Shown here: positions 8,382 through 16,039 of the stretch, one piece after another
Layout of the letters: each line of letters opens with the position of its first letter
Position numbering within the stretch: the stretch's first letter is position 1
Assembly (NCBI GenBank): GCA_022616275.1
Contig: JAKEFB010000142.1
Coordinates: forward strand, 1-64,000
Length of the DNA: 64,000 nucleotides
Direction of reading: 5' to 3'
Origin: Chloroflexota bacterium
GTDB taxonomy: Bacteria; Chloroflexota; Anaerolineae; Promineifilales; Promineifilaceae
Program-made: the position numbers and the translations under genes
Notes under the pieces: model-generated
Told to the model about the DNA's origin: nothing
The model's database searches: none
Seen by the model: only the letters and a program-made list of their open reading frames with translations

Positions 8382-10044
8382 AATGGCTGCTGCCCATACC
8401 CCAGGTGGAACGAATCAATTCCAGGGCTATCGCCCGCTGATCTGTTTCCTCTATCAAGGCATCATAGACTTCTTCAGAGATAAGGCCGCGCCGGGCAGCG
8501 TCGTTGATGGCGCTCCGCTCAGCCCGCAGGACGTCCTCGCGCCCTTGCAGGACAAATTCCTGTTCCAACTCGGGGTGTTCGCGCAGCAGTTGGCGCAGCG
8601 CGCGGTCGCGCTGGCGGATTTCCTCTGTGTAAACCTCGGCCATCGCCTGCCAGACGTCGGCCGGCAGAATCCCCTCTTTGTGCAGCCGATCCAGCTCTCC
8701 CTTCCCGGCCCGCGCGGCGTATAGCAGCGCCTGCTGCCGCTGCTGCTGGAGTTTTTGCTCCGGCCGGCCGGCCAACCCCAGCCGGTTTAACAGCGGCGAG
8801 ATGATCGTCCCCTGGACGATCAAGGTGAAGAGCACCACGCCGAACGTCATTCGCCGCACTTCCTGGGCCACCGTTGGCTCGAAGACCACGTCGCTGATCG
8901 TCAGGGCCAGGGCCAGGCTAATGGCCCCCCGCAGGCCGCCCCAGAACATGACGTGGCGAAAAGGCACAGGGATGCGCCCTTTGCGATCCAACAGGCTGTG
9001 CAACCCAGTCAGGGCGTAGACGACGACGGCCCGGCTGAAGGCCACGGCAACCACCGCCGTCAGGATGAGCGGCAGGCTGGGCCGGCCGGCCAGCAGGTCT
9101 GTCTCCAGGCCGATGAGCAAAAAGACGAGGGAGTTGACGACGAAAGCCAGAAACTCCCAGAAGTTGTCCAGGGTAATCTTCGTCGTCGGCGAGGTGTTCT
9201 GGCTGCCGATATTGCCGACGAAAAGGCCGGCGGCCACCACGGCCAGGATGCCGCTGACGTGCAGTTGCTCGGCCAGGACAAAGGCGCCGTAAGCCAGGGC
9301 CACGGTCGTGGCCGTCTCGATCAGATGGTCGTCCACGTTTTTCAACACCCCGTAAGAGACGACCAGCCCCAGGAGTATACCTACAGCCAGGCCGCCGAGG
9401 GACACCCATAAAAACTCAGCCAGCGCTGCCCCCAAGGTAATGGTCGTATCCCCGGTCGCGTTCATGGCCACGGCCGCGCCAATCGTGATGTTGAACAGGA
9501 CAATAGCCACGCCATCGTTGAACAGGCTCTCCCCCTCGATCAGGACCGACAGGCGCTTGCCGACGCCCAGGTTGCGGAAGAAGGCCAGGACGGCCACCGG
9601 ATCGGTGGCCGAGATGAGCGCGCCAAAGGCCACGGCCGCCAGCCAGGGCATCTGGAAGCCGGGCAGCAGGGCGCGGCTCATGGCCATGACCAGGCCGGCG
9701 ACGATAAAGGTGCTGGCCAGCGTCCCCGCCACAGCCAGCAGCAAAACTGGCAGCAGGTTGCGCCGCAACTGCTCCCATTTTAAGTTTAACGTCGCCTCAA
9801 AAATGAGCGGCGGCACCAACAGGGCCAGAATAATCTCGCTGCTTAACTCAATTTCAAACGGGTTGGGCACAAAGGAAAGAGCCAGCCCCATCAACACCAG
9901 GGCGACCGTGTACGGCAGCCGGATGCGGCGGGTCAGAATAGCCACCCCGGCTGCCACCGACAGCAGAATGACAAAAGCCAGCTCGACCTGGATCAGCGGG
10001 CTTTCCTCAACTTCTTGCAGCCAGAATAACGTTGCAAAATCCAT
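8374..10044 (-). CDS. Na+/H+ antiporter, CPA1 (NhaP) type
   Basis: This 556-residue membrane protein has about twelve helices over residues 15-425 and a charged cytosolic tail of about 130 residues. The CPA1 hallmarks are visible: PPLIFEATLN in helix 3, ATDPVAVLA with the ion-binding Asp near residue 145, and EGESLFNDGVAIVLF near 170. GGLRGAISLAL closes the transport core. It exchanges protons for Na+ or K+. The gene begins 15 bases after the second antiporter gene ends and overlaps the stress-protein gene downstream, so the three form one operon for pH and salt homeostasis. Confidence 0.93.
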   Translation of the reverse strand: MDFATLFWLQEVEESPLIQVELAFVILLSVAAGVAILTRRIRLPYTVALVLMGLALSFVPNPFEIELSSEIILALLVPPLIFEATLNLKWEQLRRNLLPVLLLAVAGTLASTFIVAGLVMAMSRALLPGFQMPWLAAVAFGALISATDPVAVLAFFRNLGVGKRLSVLIEGESLFNDGVAIVLFNITIGAAVAMNATGDTTITLGAALAEFLWVSLGGLAVGILLGLVVSYGVLKNVDDHLIETATTVALAYGAFVLAEQLHVSGILAVVAAGLFVGNIGSQNTSPTTKITLDNFWEFLAFVVNSLVFLLIGLETDLLAGRPSLPLILTAVVAVAFSRAVVVYALTGLHSLLDRKGRIPVPFRHVMFWGGLRGAISLALALTISDVVFEPTVAQEVRRMTFGVVLFTLIVQGTIISPLLNRLGLAGRPEQKLQQQRQQALLYAARAGKGELDRLHKEGILPADVWQAMAEVYTEEIRQRDRALRQLLREHPELEQEFVLQGREDVLRAERSAINDAARRGLISEEVYDALIEETDQRAIALELIRSTWGMGSSHYE

Positions 10045-10058
10045 CAGCCACCTCCCGC

Positions 10059-11075
10059 CTATCCTATCAAACCTCGCCGTTCTTTCCAGCTATAAATCTT
10101 GTTGACCACCAGGTTGCAAACGTTGACGGCGACAATCGCCGGCAACAGGATGGGCAACACCTCAAACCCCAGGCTCTGGAAGGCGATGCCCATCAACAGC
10201 GTCGTCAGCCCGTTTTGTTGGGCGTAGGCAATGCGGAACACGTCGCCGGTCGTGCCGTTGAAAGCAATCAGCGCCGAAAGTGGCTGGATGATAAAAAACT
10301 CGACCAGGGCCAGCAGGATGCCCAACCGTAGGTCTACGCCGTAGCTGTAAATGGCCATGCCGACAATGAAAACAATGATGTAGTAGAGAACGTTAATCAA
10401 CCGCTCCAGGCCCCGAGCCGGCAGGGGGCGAAGCAGCAGACCGGTGATGGCCGCCAGCAAGTAACTCTGGGTGAAGAAGGCAAAGACCAGCACGGCCGCC
10501 AGGAGAACCAGGGCCACGGTCCGGTTTTCCAGGAGCTTTGTCTTTAAATAGACCAGCCAGATGAGCGCGGCCGGCCCCAGGTTGAGGGCCAGTCCCAGGG
10601 CATACTCGGGTAAATCAAGACCGACCCTTTCCCCGCTAAGCAAGGGGACCAGGATCAGGAAGCCGAACAGCACCGTCACCGGGTCGTCGAAGGCGGCCCA
10701 GACGCGGAGGATACCCTTGGCCTCGTCGGACATCTTTTCCTTGTCTTGCAGCAACGTCTGCACCGACAAGGGGTCAATCTGGTCAATGGCCACGGCCAGT
10801 AAAAAGCTAATGGCCATCGGGTAAATGAGGTACATCACCAGGCCGGTAGCCATGATTTGCAGGGGCACGCCCAGGGTAACGATGAGAATGGCCATGCGCC
10901 GCCGCCGCCGAATCGCCCCTAGGTCAATGCCGACCACGCTGCCGTACAGGCCGACCACCAGGGCAAAGGAGGCGAAACGAGGAAACCAGCTCTGGCTGAT
11001 GGGATTGACGCCCGCCAGGCGGCCGGCCAACACGCCGAACAACGTCAGCGCCAGGAAAAGGAGAAGTTGCTTCAT
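10059..11075 (-). CDS. Cation:proton antiporter-like membrane protein
   Basis: The 338-residue product is almost wholly hydrophobic, with roughly ten helices. Motifs DQIDPLSVQTLL near residue 110 and FDDPVTVLFGF near 150 recall the Asp-containing discontinuous helices of CPA exchangers, but the protein is shorter than NhaP or NhaK and lacks the full signature. It is the first gene of the apparent operon with the NhaP-type antiporter and the stress protein. It may be a separate exchanger or a reduced partner of the downstream antiporter. Assignment to the CPA superfamily is likely; ion specificity is unknown. Confidence 0.75.
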   Translation of the reverse strand: MKQLLLFLALTLFGVLAGRLAGVNPISQSWFPRFASFALVVGLYGSVVGIDLGAIRRRRRMAILIVTLGVPLQIMATGLVMYLIYPMAISFLLAVAIDQIDPLSVQTLLQDKEKMSDEAKGILRVWAAFDDPVTVLFGFLILVPLLSGERVGLDLPEYALGLALNLGPAALIWLVYLKTKLLENRTVALVLLAAVLVFAFFTQSYLLAAITGLLLRPLPARGLERLINVLYYIIVFIVGMAIYSYGVDLRLGILLALVEFFIIQPLSALIAFNGTTGDVFRIAYAQQNGLTTLLMGIAFQSLGFEVLPILLPAIVAVNVCNLVVNKIYSWKERRGLIG

Positions 11076-11110
11076 CGTTACAGGCTACCTCGCGGAGGCC
11101 CTGGGGGGTA

Positions 11111-11170
11111 ATCTCTCATCTCCAATCCTTCGGACTTGAGTCCTTCAGGACGAAGTCTCTAATCTCCACT
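11111..11170. repeat. Mosaic repeat with second copy of 34-base core
   Basis: ATCTCC/AATCTC units flank a core at 11124-11157. The core matches the 3084-3117 core in inverse orientation at 30 of 34 positions but has a different flanking word. Outer stem CTTCG/CGAAG and inner hairpins on GGACT and TCCT can form. It fills the gap between two minus-strand genes. Confidence 0.85.
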
Positions 11171-12728
11171 ACCCCGGCCGGTTTCGCCTTTCCCACCACA
11201 CAATGAACACAAAAATGACGCCCAGGATGGAAAAGACGGCCGCGTACAGTTCCAGGTTAAGGAGTCGCAGCACAGGAAGTTGCCTGACAGCCGAGATCTG
11301 GCACAACAGCCCCAGCAACTCGGCCGCGGCCAGCGTGCCAAAGATATACTGGACTAATTTCAGGCGCTCCTCGGCCTGTTGGGTTTCCTCGTTCAGTTGC
11401 AGCAGGCGCGAATTGACGTCTACGACGCTCTGGTTAATCCGCAGGTTCAGCAGCTTTTCATAGGTGTCTTCTACCACTTCTGCCAGCGCCCGCAAGTTGT
11501 CAATCCTATTACGCAAATTGTCCCGCCACGGTTTCGCCCCTAGCGCCAGGTTGAGCTTGTCCAGCAGGACAATGTGCCACTCCTCGTCAATGAATTTGTC
11601 CGAGTTGTCAATCTCTTCCAGGAGATTGACCAGTTCAAAGCGCAGGTCGGTCACCTGGACGACAAAGTCATTCATCTCTTGCAGCAGGTGATTGTCGCCG
11701 GCCGACGGCGTTCCCTCGAACGGCCGGCGAAGCGCCACCTGGTAGGTGTGGACTCTGGCCGTCAATTCCTCTATTTCCCGGTCCAGCAGGTCGTCCAGGA
11801 TGCGCAAAAAGTGGTAATTGGAGACGGCCACTCGAAAGGAATGCAGGATGGAAGCCTCGTCGGCCAGGCGGAAGCCGGAGACTTCGTGCGGCACACCGGT
11901 GTCGAACGTCTTGATCTTGACGTACAAAGCCCCCTCGTAGGCAACAACGACCAGCGTATCCCTGGCCACGCTCCACACCCGTTCATCTTGCAAAACGTGC
12001 TCGGCGTGACTCAGACTGGCGTGCTCCACCTCCCAACAGGCCGGCTTAAAGACCATCTCGGCCAGGTCGCGGCGTTCCTGCTCTACAAATTCGCGCTGGG
12101 TAGCACAATCAGTTTCTACATCAATAGCCGTCAAGGGCATCTGGATTTCGTGGCGCAGGGCGCGAAAGCGGCGCGGCGTAAGCCCGGCCGCCAGGAAGTA
12201 ATGGTGGTGAATGGCGCGGGCCAGTTCGTCCAACGTCACCAACGCCGGCCGGGAGGCCGCCTCGTACGACCACAGGTGCTCAATTGGTCCGGTGTCTATC
12301 ACCTGGTAGGCCGGGTTCAAATGCAGCCCACTCAGGCGATAGGCCAGGTTGCTGGGCAGCGGCTCCTCGACGGTTAGCTTCAACGTCACCAGTCCAATGT
12401 TTTGCAACGCGATGCGGAACTCCCAGTCCAGGACAATATCCTGGGTCAGGTTCAGCTCCTGGTAAAAGCCAATCGCTGCCAACGCCTCCTGTGAGATACG
12501 GGTGCGCGTCGCCGCCGCGGGGTCTTTGATTGAGTAAGGAGTATGCTGCCGCCGGTAATGCTCGGTGTAGAAAGCCGGCACTTCTGCCTCTTCGACGACG
12601 AAGTGCTGGCGAAAGCGATCAATGAACGGCTGGCTGGCCCCAATCGTCTGCCCATCCTGGGCCACAATCAGGTGCTCCGTAACCGGCACGTTATAGAGAA
12701 AGTAGCAGCGCATTTGTTTGATGATCAT
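11169..12728 (-). CDS. Unknown protein with coiled coil and two C-terminal membrane helices
   Basis: I do not recognise the family. The 519-residue product is soluble-looking for about 400 residues, acidic, with a helical, coiled-coil-prone stretch around 365-460 (LNEETQQAEERL), and ends with two hydrophobic helices separated by about ten residues and a basic tail (WWERRNRPG). That end resembles a CorA-like hairpin in layout only; no GMN motif is seen. The ATG at 12728 was preferred because GAAGG lies just upstream. It could be a cytosolic domain anchored at the membrane, perhaps a sensor or a divergent transporter. Confidence 0.6.
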   Translation of the reverse strand: MIIKQMRCYFLYNVPVTEHLIVAQDGQTIGASQPFIDRFRQHFVVEEAEVPAFYTEHYRRQHTPYSIKDPAAATRTRISQEALAAIGFYQELNLTQDIVLDWEFRIALQNIGLVTLKLTVEEPLPSNLAYRLSGLHLNPAYQVIDTGPIEHLWSYEAASRPALVTLDELARAIHHHYFLAAGLTPRRFRALRHEIQMPLTAIDVETDCATQREFVEQERRDLAEMVFKPACWEVEHASLSHAEHVLQDERVWSVARDTLVVVAYEGALYVKIKTFDTGVPHEVSGFRLADEASILHSFRVAVSNYHFLRILDDLLDREIEELTARVHTYQVALRRPFEGTPSAGDNHLLQEMNDFVVQVTDLRFELVNLLEEIDNSDKFIDEEWHIVLLDKLNLALGAKPWRDNLRNRIDNLRALAEVVEDTYEKLLNLRINQSVVDVNSRLLQLNEETQQAEERLKLVQYIFGTLAAAELLGLLCQISAVRQLPVLRLLNLELYAAVFSILGVIFVFIVWWERRNRPG

Positions 12729-12802
12729 TGAACCTTCATGGAAGTGTTGAGATTGGTTATTGGCCGGCACGATGGACCAATAAGCAATCACCAATCGCTT
12801 AT

Positions 12803-14122
12803 TTACCGGCCGGGCAGGTAGTCGTCCAGGTTGATCGGTCCATATTGCCCTTTTTCGTACTTACTGCGGTCCGCGCCCCAGGGGATGGTGCAGTCGAGGC
12901 CCATCTTGGCCGTGCGGCTCTTCTGGCCGGGCGTGTGGATGCCGGAAGGGTCCAACGAGCTGCCTGGCTGGTTCTCCAGGATGACCAGGTCCTGGTCGGC
13001 CTGGAAGCGGGTGGCCATCGCCCACTCTACGGCCGCCGGGTCATAAATGTCTATGTCCGTATCCACCACCCAGACGTGTTTCAGCGAGCTGTGCCCCCGG
13101 AAGGCCGCTTCAATCGCCAGCCGGCCGTCGTCCGGCCCTTGCTTGTCAATCTGGACCACGGCGTGCAGCCAGGACGCTCCACCGGGTGTAATCGCCACCC
13201 CGGTACAGCGGGTAACCTTGTTGACCTCGGCCCAGATAGTTGGCTCCCGGGGCATACCCATCAACAGCTTGTGCTCCAGGCCGCCCGGCAGGAGGGCGTG
13301 GTAAATGGGATCGCGCCGGTGGGTGACCAGGTCAATTTCCACCACCGGCTGTTCGCGTACAAAATCCATCGTTTCCGTCAGGTCCATAAACGGCCCTTCG
13401 CGGACCCGCCGGCGAGTGATGCGCCCCTCCAGGACAATTTCGGCGTCGGCCGGCACTTCCAGGTCGCTGGTCAGGCACTTGACCAGGGGGGTGGGGGCCA
13501 GGGCGTGGGCCACCGACAGCTCGTCCACGCCCGGCGGCGGAGACATGGAAGCCGCCAGGTGGGTGGCCAGGGAAACGCCAATGCAAATGGCTACCGGGAA
13601 GTCGCCCTCCGTTTTGCTCAACGCCGTGTCTGTGCCCCGCCGCTCGACAATGCGGGCGGCAAAGTGGCGGTCGTCCAGCAGCAGCAGCCGGTGGTAGCAC
13701 ATATTGCGCCCCAGCTCCGGGTCTTTAATGATGACGACGTTGCTGGCAATGTAGCGGCCGGCGTCCTGGGGCAGGTGCAGCAGAATAGGCAGTTCGCGCA
13801 GGTCAAACGTTTCCCGGACCACTTCCTGGCACGGCCCGCTGGCCACCAGCGGCGGCGGGACGGGATTGGCCAGGGCCTGGGCCAGGTGGTGGACCAGGCC
13901 CGCCACCGGCACGCCCAGGCTGATGCTGAAATATTTGCGGTCCGAACACGGCCCGGCGCACACCCGCCAGCCGGGGTGGTCCTCCACGTTGGTGAAGAGC
14001 ACCGGCCGCCCCTCCAGGGCGTGAGCCACGTTGGCCAGCTCATAGGTCGTGCTGACCGGCCGGTCAATGGTCATCAAATCGCCGCTCTCGGCGGCTTGCT
14101 GAATAAAAGAACGGAAAGACAT
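12803..14122 (-). CDS. UbiD-family prenylated-FMN decarboxylase
   Basis: UbiD enzymes carry out reversible decarboxylation of unsaturated or aromatic acids using prenylated FMN made by UbiX. The 439-residue product has the family order: an N-terminal domain with SISLGVP, a flavin-binding split barrel with FPVAICIG and the EGPFMDLTE segment, then a helical tail with RFQADQDLVILEN. Its length also fits archaeal anhydromevalonate phosphate decarboxylase. The start is 4 bases after the stop of the upstream nuclease-like gene. Together with aconitase X on the same strand it could form the archaeal mevalonate branch; alternatives are degradation of aromatic or 4-hydroxybenzoate-type acids. No ubiX is in the window. 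Confidence 0.9.
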   Translation of the reverse strand: MSFRSFIQQAAESGDLMTIDRPVSTTYELANVAHALEGRPVLFTNVEDHPGWRVCAGPCSDRKYFSISLGVPVAGLVHHLAQALANPVPPPLVASGPCQEVVRETFDLRELPILLHLPQDAGRYIASNVVIIKDPELGRNMCYHRLLLLDDRHFAARIVERRGTDTALSKTEGDFPVAICIGVSLATHLAASMSPPPGVDELSVAHALAPTPLVKCLTSDLEVPADAEIVLEGRITRRRVREGPFMDLTETMDFVREQPVVEIDLVTHRRDPIYHALLPGGLEHKLLMGMPREPTIWAEVNKVTRCTGVAITPGGASWLHAVVQIDKQGPDDGRLAIEAAFRGHSSLKHVWVVDTDIDIYDPAAVEWAMATRFQADQDLVILENQPGSSLDPSGIHTPGQKSRTAKMGLDCTIPWGADRSKYEKGQYGPINLDDYLPGR

Positions 14123-14126
14123 AGAA

Positions 14127-14185
14127 TTACTTTGTGCCCTCTCTGTGGCTCTCTGTGTCTTCTCCGTGTTCTCTGTGTTCCCTCC
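14127..14185. repeat. ACACAGAGA-type repeat forming a gene 3' end
   Basis: On the minus strand, four to five units of ACACAGAGA/ACACGGAGA run into the stop of the nuclease-like gene. The word is shared with 1152-1250. Here the repeat is translated as a charged tail. Confidence 0.8.
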
Positions 14186-14699
14186 TCCACTGGCCGTCCT
14201 CTTTGACAAAGTGCAAAACTCCTTCGACCTCTTCCAGAACGGCCTGGATGGGGACCAGGCGGCCGATGGTGACGTAGACTTCGTCCTGACCCACCGGGGT
14301 GCTGGTGCGGCGCTCCTCAAACCGTTCCATCTGGTGGCAAAACCACGGCCGCACCCGGGCCACCGGCAGGCAATACAGCCGGCCGATTTCCACAAAATAA
14401 TAGAAAAGCCACTTGGCCTTGGTATACATGAAGCAACCGGGCGTGCCCCTGGACTCGTTGCTAATCGTCTCAAAGAAGAAGTTGCCCGTCTGGTGGTAGC
14501 GGTCGCCCTTGACCTCGATGGGGATCACCCGCATCCGGCCGGCCCGGTCCACCACCGTCCACAGCAGGTCTACGTCGTGTTCCTGGTAAACGGGCATCTC
14601 TTCCACGTTGTGGACCACCACCGTTTGCGGCCAGGCCCTTTCCAGAAAATCAGTCACCTCGGCCGCCGCCATTTTGGCCACGTTCGTGGTATAACTCAT
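14127..14699 (-). CDS. PD-(D/E)XK nuclease-like protein with repeat-derived tail
   Basis: The 190-residue product has a helical N-terminus (AAAEVTDFLE), then DVDLLW followed by IPIEVKGD, which fits the Asp and Glu-x-Lys core of PD-(D/E)XK folds. These enzymes cleave or bind DNA, but many homologues are inactive. The last 17 or so residues (REHREHGEDTESHREG) are highly charged and are encoded by the ACACAGAGA-type repeat, so the gene has read into an intergenic element. It is upstream of and probably cotranscribed with the UbiD gene. The start could instead be nine codons earlier, at 14726. Function is uncertain. Confidence 0.6.
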   Translation of the reverse strand: MSYTTNVAKMAAAEVTDFLERAWPQTVVVHNVEEMPVYQEHDVDLLWTVVDRAGRMRVIPIEVKGDRYHQTGNFFFETISNESRGTPGCFMYTKAKWLFYYFVEIGRLYCLPVARVRPWFCHQMERFEERRTSTPVGQDEVYVTIGRLVPIQAVLEEVEGVLHFVKEDGQWRREHREHGEDTESHREGTK

Positions 14700-14751
14700 C
14701 GAATGCTGCTTTAATTGTCGCGGCATACACCAGAGTATAGCGACAAAATCC

Positions 14752-14781
14752 TGTCGGGGCACGATGCATCGTGCCCCGACA
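14752..14781. repeat. Perfect 30-base palindrome between divergent genes
   Basis: The left half TGTCGGGGCACGATG is exactly mirrored on the other strand. It lies between a minus-strand gene starting at 14699 and the plus-strand fusion gene at 14792. It resembles dispersed REP-type palindromes more than a protein operator, but either is possible. No T-run follows. Confidence 0.9.
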
Positions 14782-14791
14782 ACGAACAACG

Positions 14792-15949
14792 ATGACTAAC
14801 CCATTCAACGACCCGGCCATGGCCAATTATTGGGTGGCCATGATCCGGGATGGCGTCAACCCGTTCCGCGAGTTTGTCTCTGACCCGGCGCTGCTCGGCC
14901 GGCTGGCCGCCTGGCCGGCCGGTGGGCGGGTGTTGGATTGCGGTTGCGGCGAAGGCTACCTGAGTCGCTGGCTGGCCGGCCGGGGCCACACGGTGATTGG
15001 CCTGGACCTTTCTTTGCCATTACTCCAGGCCGCCCGCCAGGCGGCCGGGCCGGGAGAACAATACCTGGGCGGCGATGCTTTCCGGCTTCCTTTCGCCGCC
15101 CGGTGCTTTGACGGCCTGATTTCCAGCTTCCTGTTGATCGAGCTGGCCGACCCGGCTGCGGCCATGGCCGAGATGGGCCGCGTCTTAAAGCCCGGCGGCC
15201 GGTTGCTGTTCCAGCTCGTCCACCCCTTCTGTTTCACCGCCAACAGCGGCCAGACGGGCGGCCGGGCTGTGACCGATTACTTTACCAGCCAGTTGTTTCA
15301 GGAAAAGTTTGTGGTTGCTGGCCGGGAATCACCCCTGGCCTCCATCCGTTATCATCACCCGTTATCTACCTATACCAGCGCCCTCACCAGGAACGGTTGC
15401 CACATCGTTGCCCTGGAAGAGCCCCGGCCGGTAGCCGCCACCCCGGCCGGCCACCCCATCCACGAAATCTTGCGGGAGCCGTGGTTTTTACTCGTGGAAG
15501 CGGAGAAGGGGTCTGGCGTGGATGTGACGACATCCACGCCAAACCGGCGAAACCCCTTGCCCGTAGCCGTGGTCCTGCAACCGGTGGATGGCGGGCTGCT
15601 GGCCGTCCGCCGGGCCATTGAGCCGGGGCGGGGGAAGCTGGCCCTGCCGGGCGGTTACGTTGAATTGGGCGAGTCCTGGCAGGCGGCCGGGGCACGGGAG
15701 GTGTGGGAGGAAACGGGTGTGGCCATTGACCCGGCCGGCCTCCGGCCATTTGACGTACACAGCGCCCCCGACGGCACGCTGCTGGTCTTTGGCCTGGCCC
15801 GGCCGCTGGCCGCGGCCGATCTACCCCCCTTTACGCCCACCCCCGAAGCCGACGAGCGCGTCGTCATTACCGGACCGCAAGAACTGGCCTTCTCATTGCA
15901 TACGCAGGTAGTTCAGGACTACTTTGTCCAAAAAGACCGCTCCCCCTGA
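14792..15949 (+). CDS. SAM methyltransferase fused to a Nudix hydrolase
   Basis: Residues about 45-150 form a class I methyltransferase: VLDCGCGEGYLS (SAM loop), GLDLS, and an LKPGGRLLF strand after the acidic motif. A linker leads to a Nudix domain at about 254-380 with a complete Nudix box, GGYVELGE through REVWEETGV (about 286-309), so hydrolysis of a nucleoside-diphosphate derivative is expected. The two domains are in one frame with no internal stop. The ATG at 14792 was chosen because the GTG further upstream lies inside the palindrome. The fusion suggests that methylation and clean-up of a related nucleotide metabolite occur together, but the substrate is unknown. Confidence 0.88.
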   Translation: MTNPFNDPAMANYWVAMIRDGVNPFREFVSDPALLGRLAAWPAGGRVLDCGCGEGYLSRWLAGRGHTVIGLDLSLPLLQAARQAAGPGEQYLGGDAFRLPFAARCFDGLISSFLLIELADPAAAMAEMGRVLKPGGRLLFQLVHPFCFTANSGQTGGRAVTDYFTSQLFQEKFVVAGRESPLASIRYHHPLSTYTSALTRNGCHIVALEEPRPVAATPAGHPIHEILREPWFLLVEAEKGSGVDVTTSTPNRRNPLPVAVVLQPVDGGLLAVRRAIEPGRGKLALPGGYVELGESWQAAGAREVWEETGVAIDPAGLRPFDVHSAPDGTLLVFGLARPLAAADLPPFTPTPEADERVVITGPQELAFSLHTQVVQDYFVQKDRSP

Positions 15950-15969
15950 TCTCGGGAATCAGGGGGAGC
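15939..15969. terminator. Convergent hairpin between the fusion gene and ftsZ
   Basis: GCTCCCCCTGAT (15939-15950) pairs over all 12 bases with 15958-15969, with a seven-base loop. On the minus strand a T-rich tail (TCTTTTTGG) follows after a few bases, so it should end ftsZ transcription; it may also serve the plus-strand gene whose stop lies in the stem. Confidence 0.8.
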
Positions 15970-16039
15970 TTGCAGAGAGGATGCGAGTTGTGAGCAATCT
16001 TGGCGCGGGAACGCCGATCACCCACGCGAGGACAACAAA

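Noticed and set aside
14123-14473. N-terminal extension of the UbiD gene
   Set aside because: The added 117 residues are an out-of-frame reading of the nuclease-like gene; UbiD proteins start near MSFRSFI.
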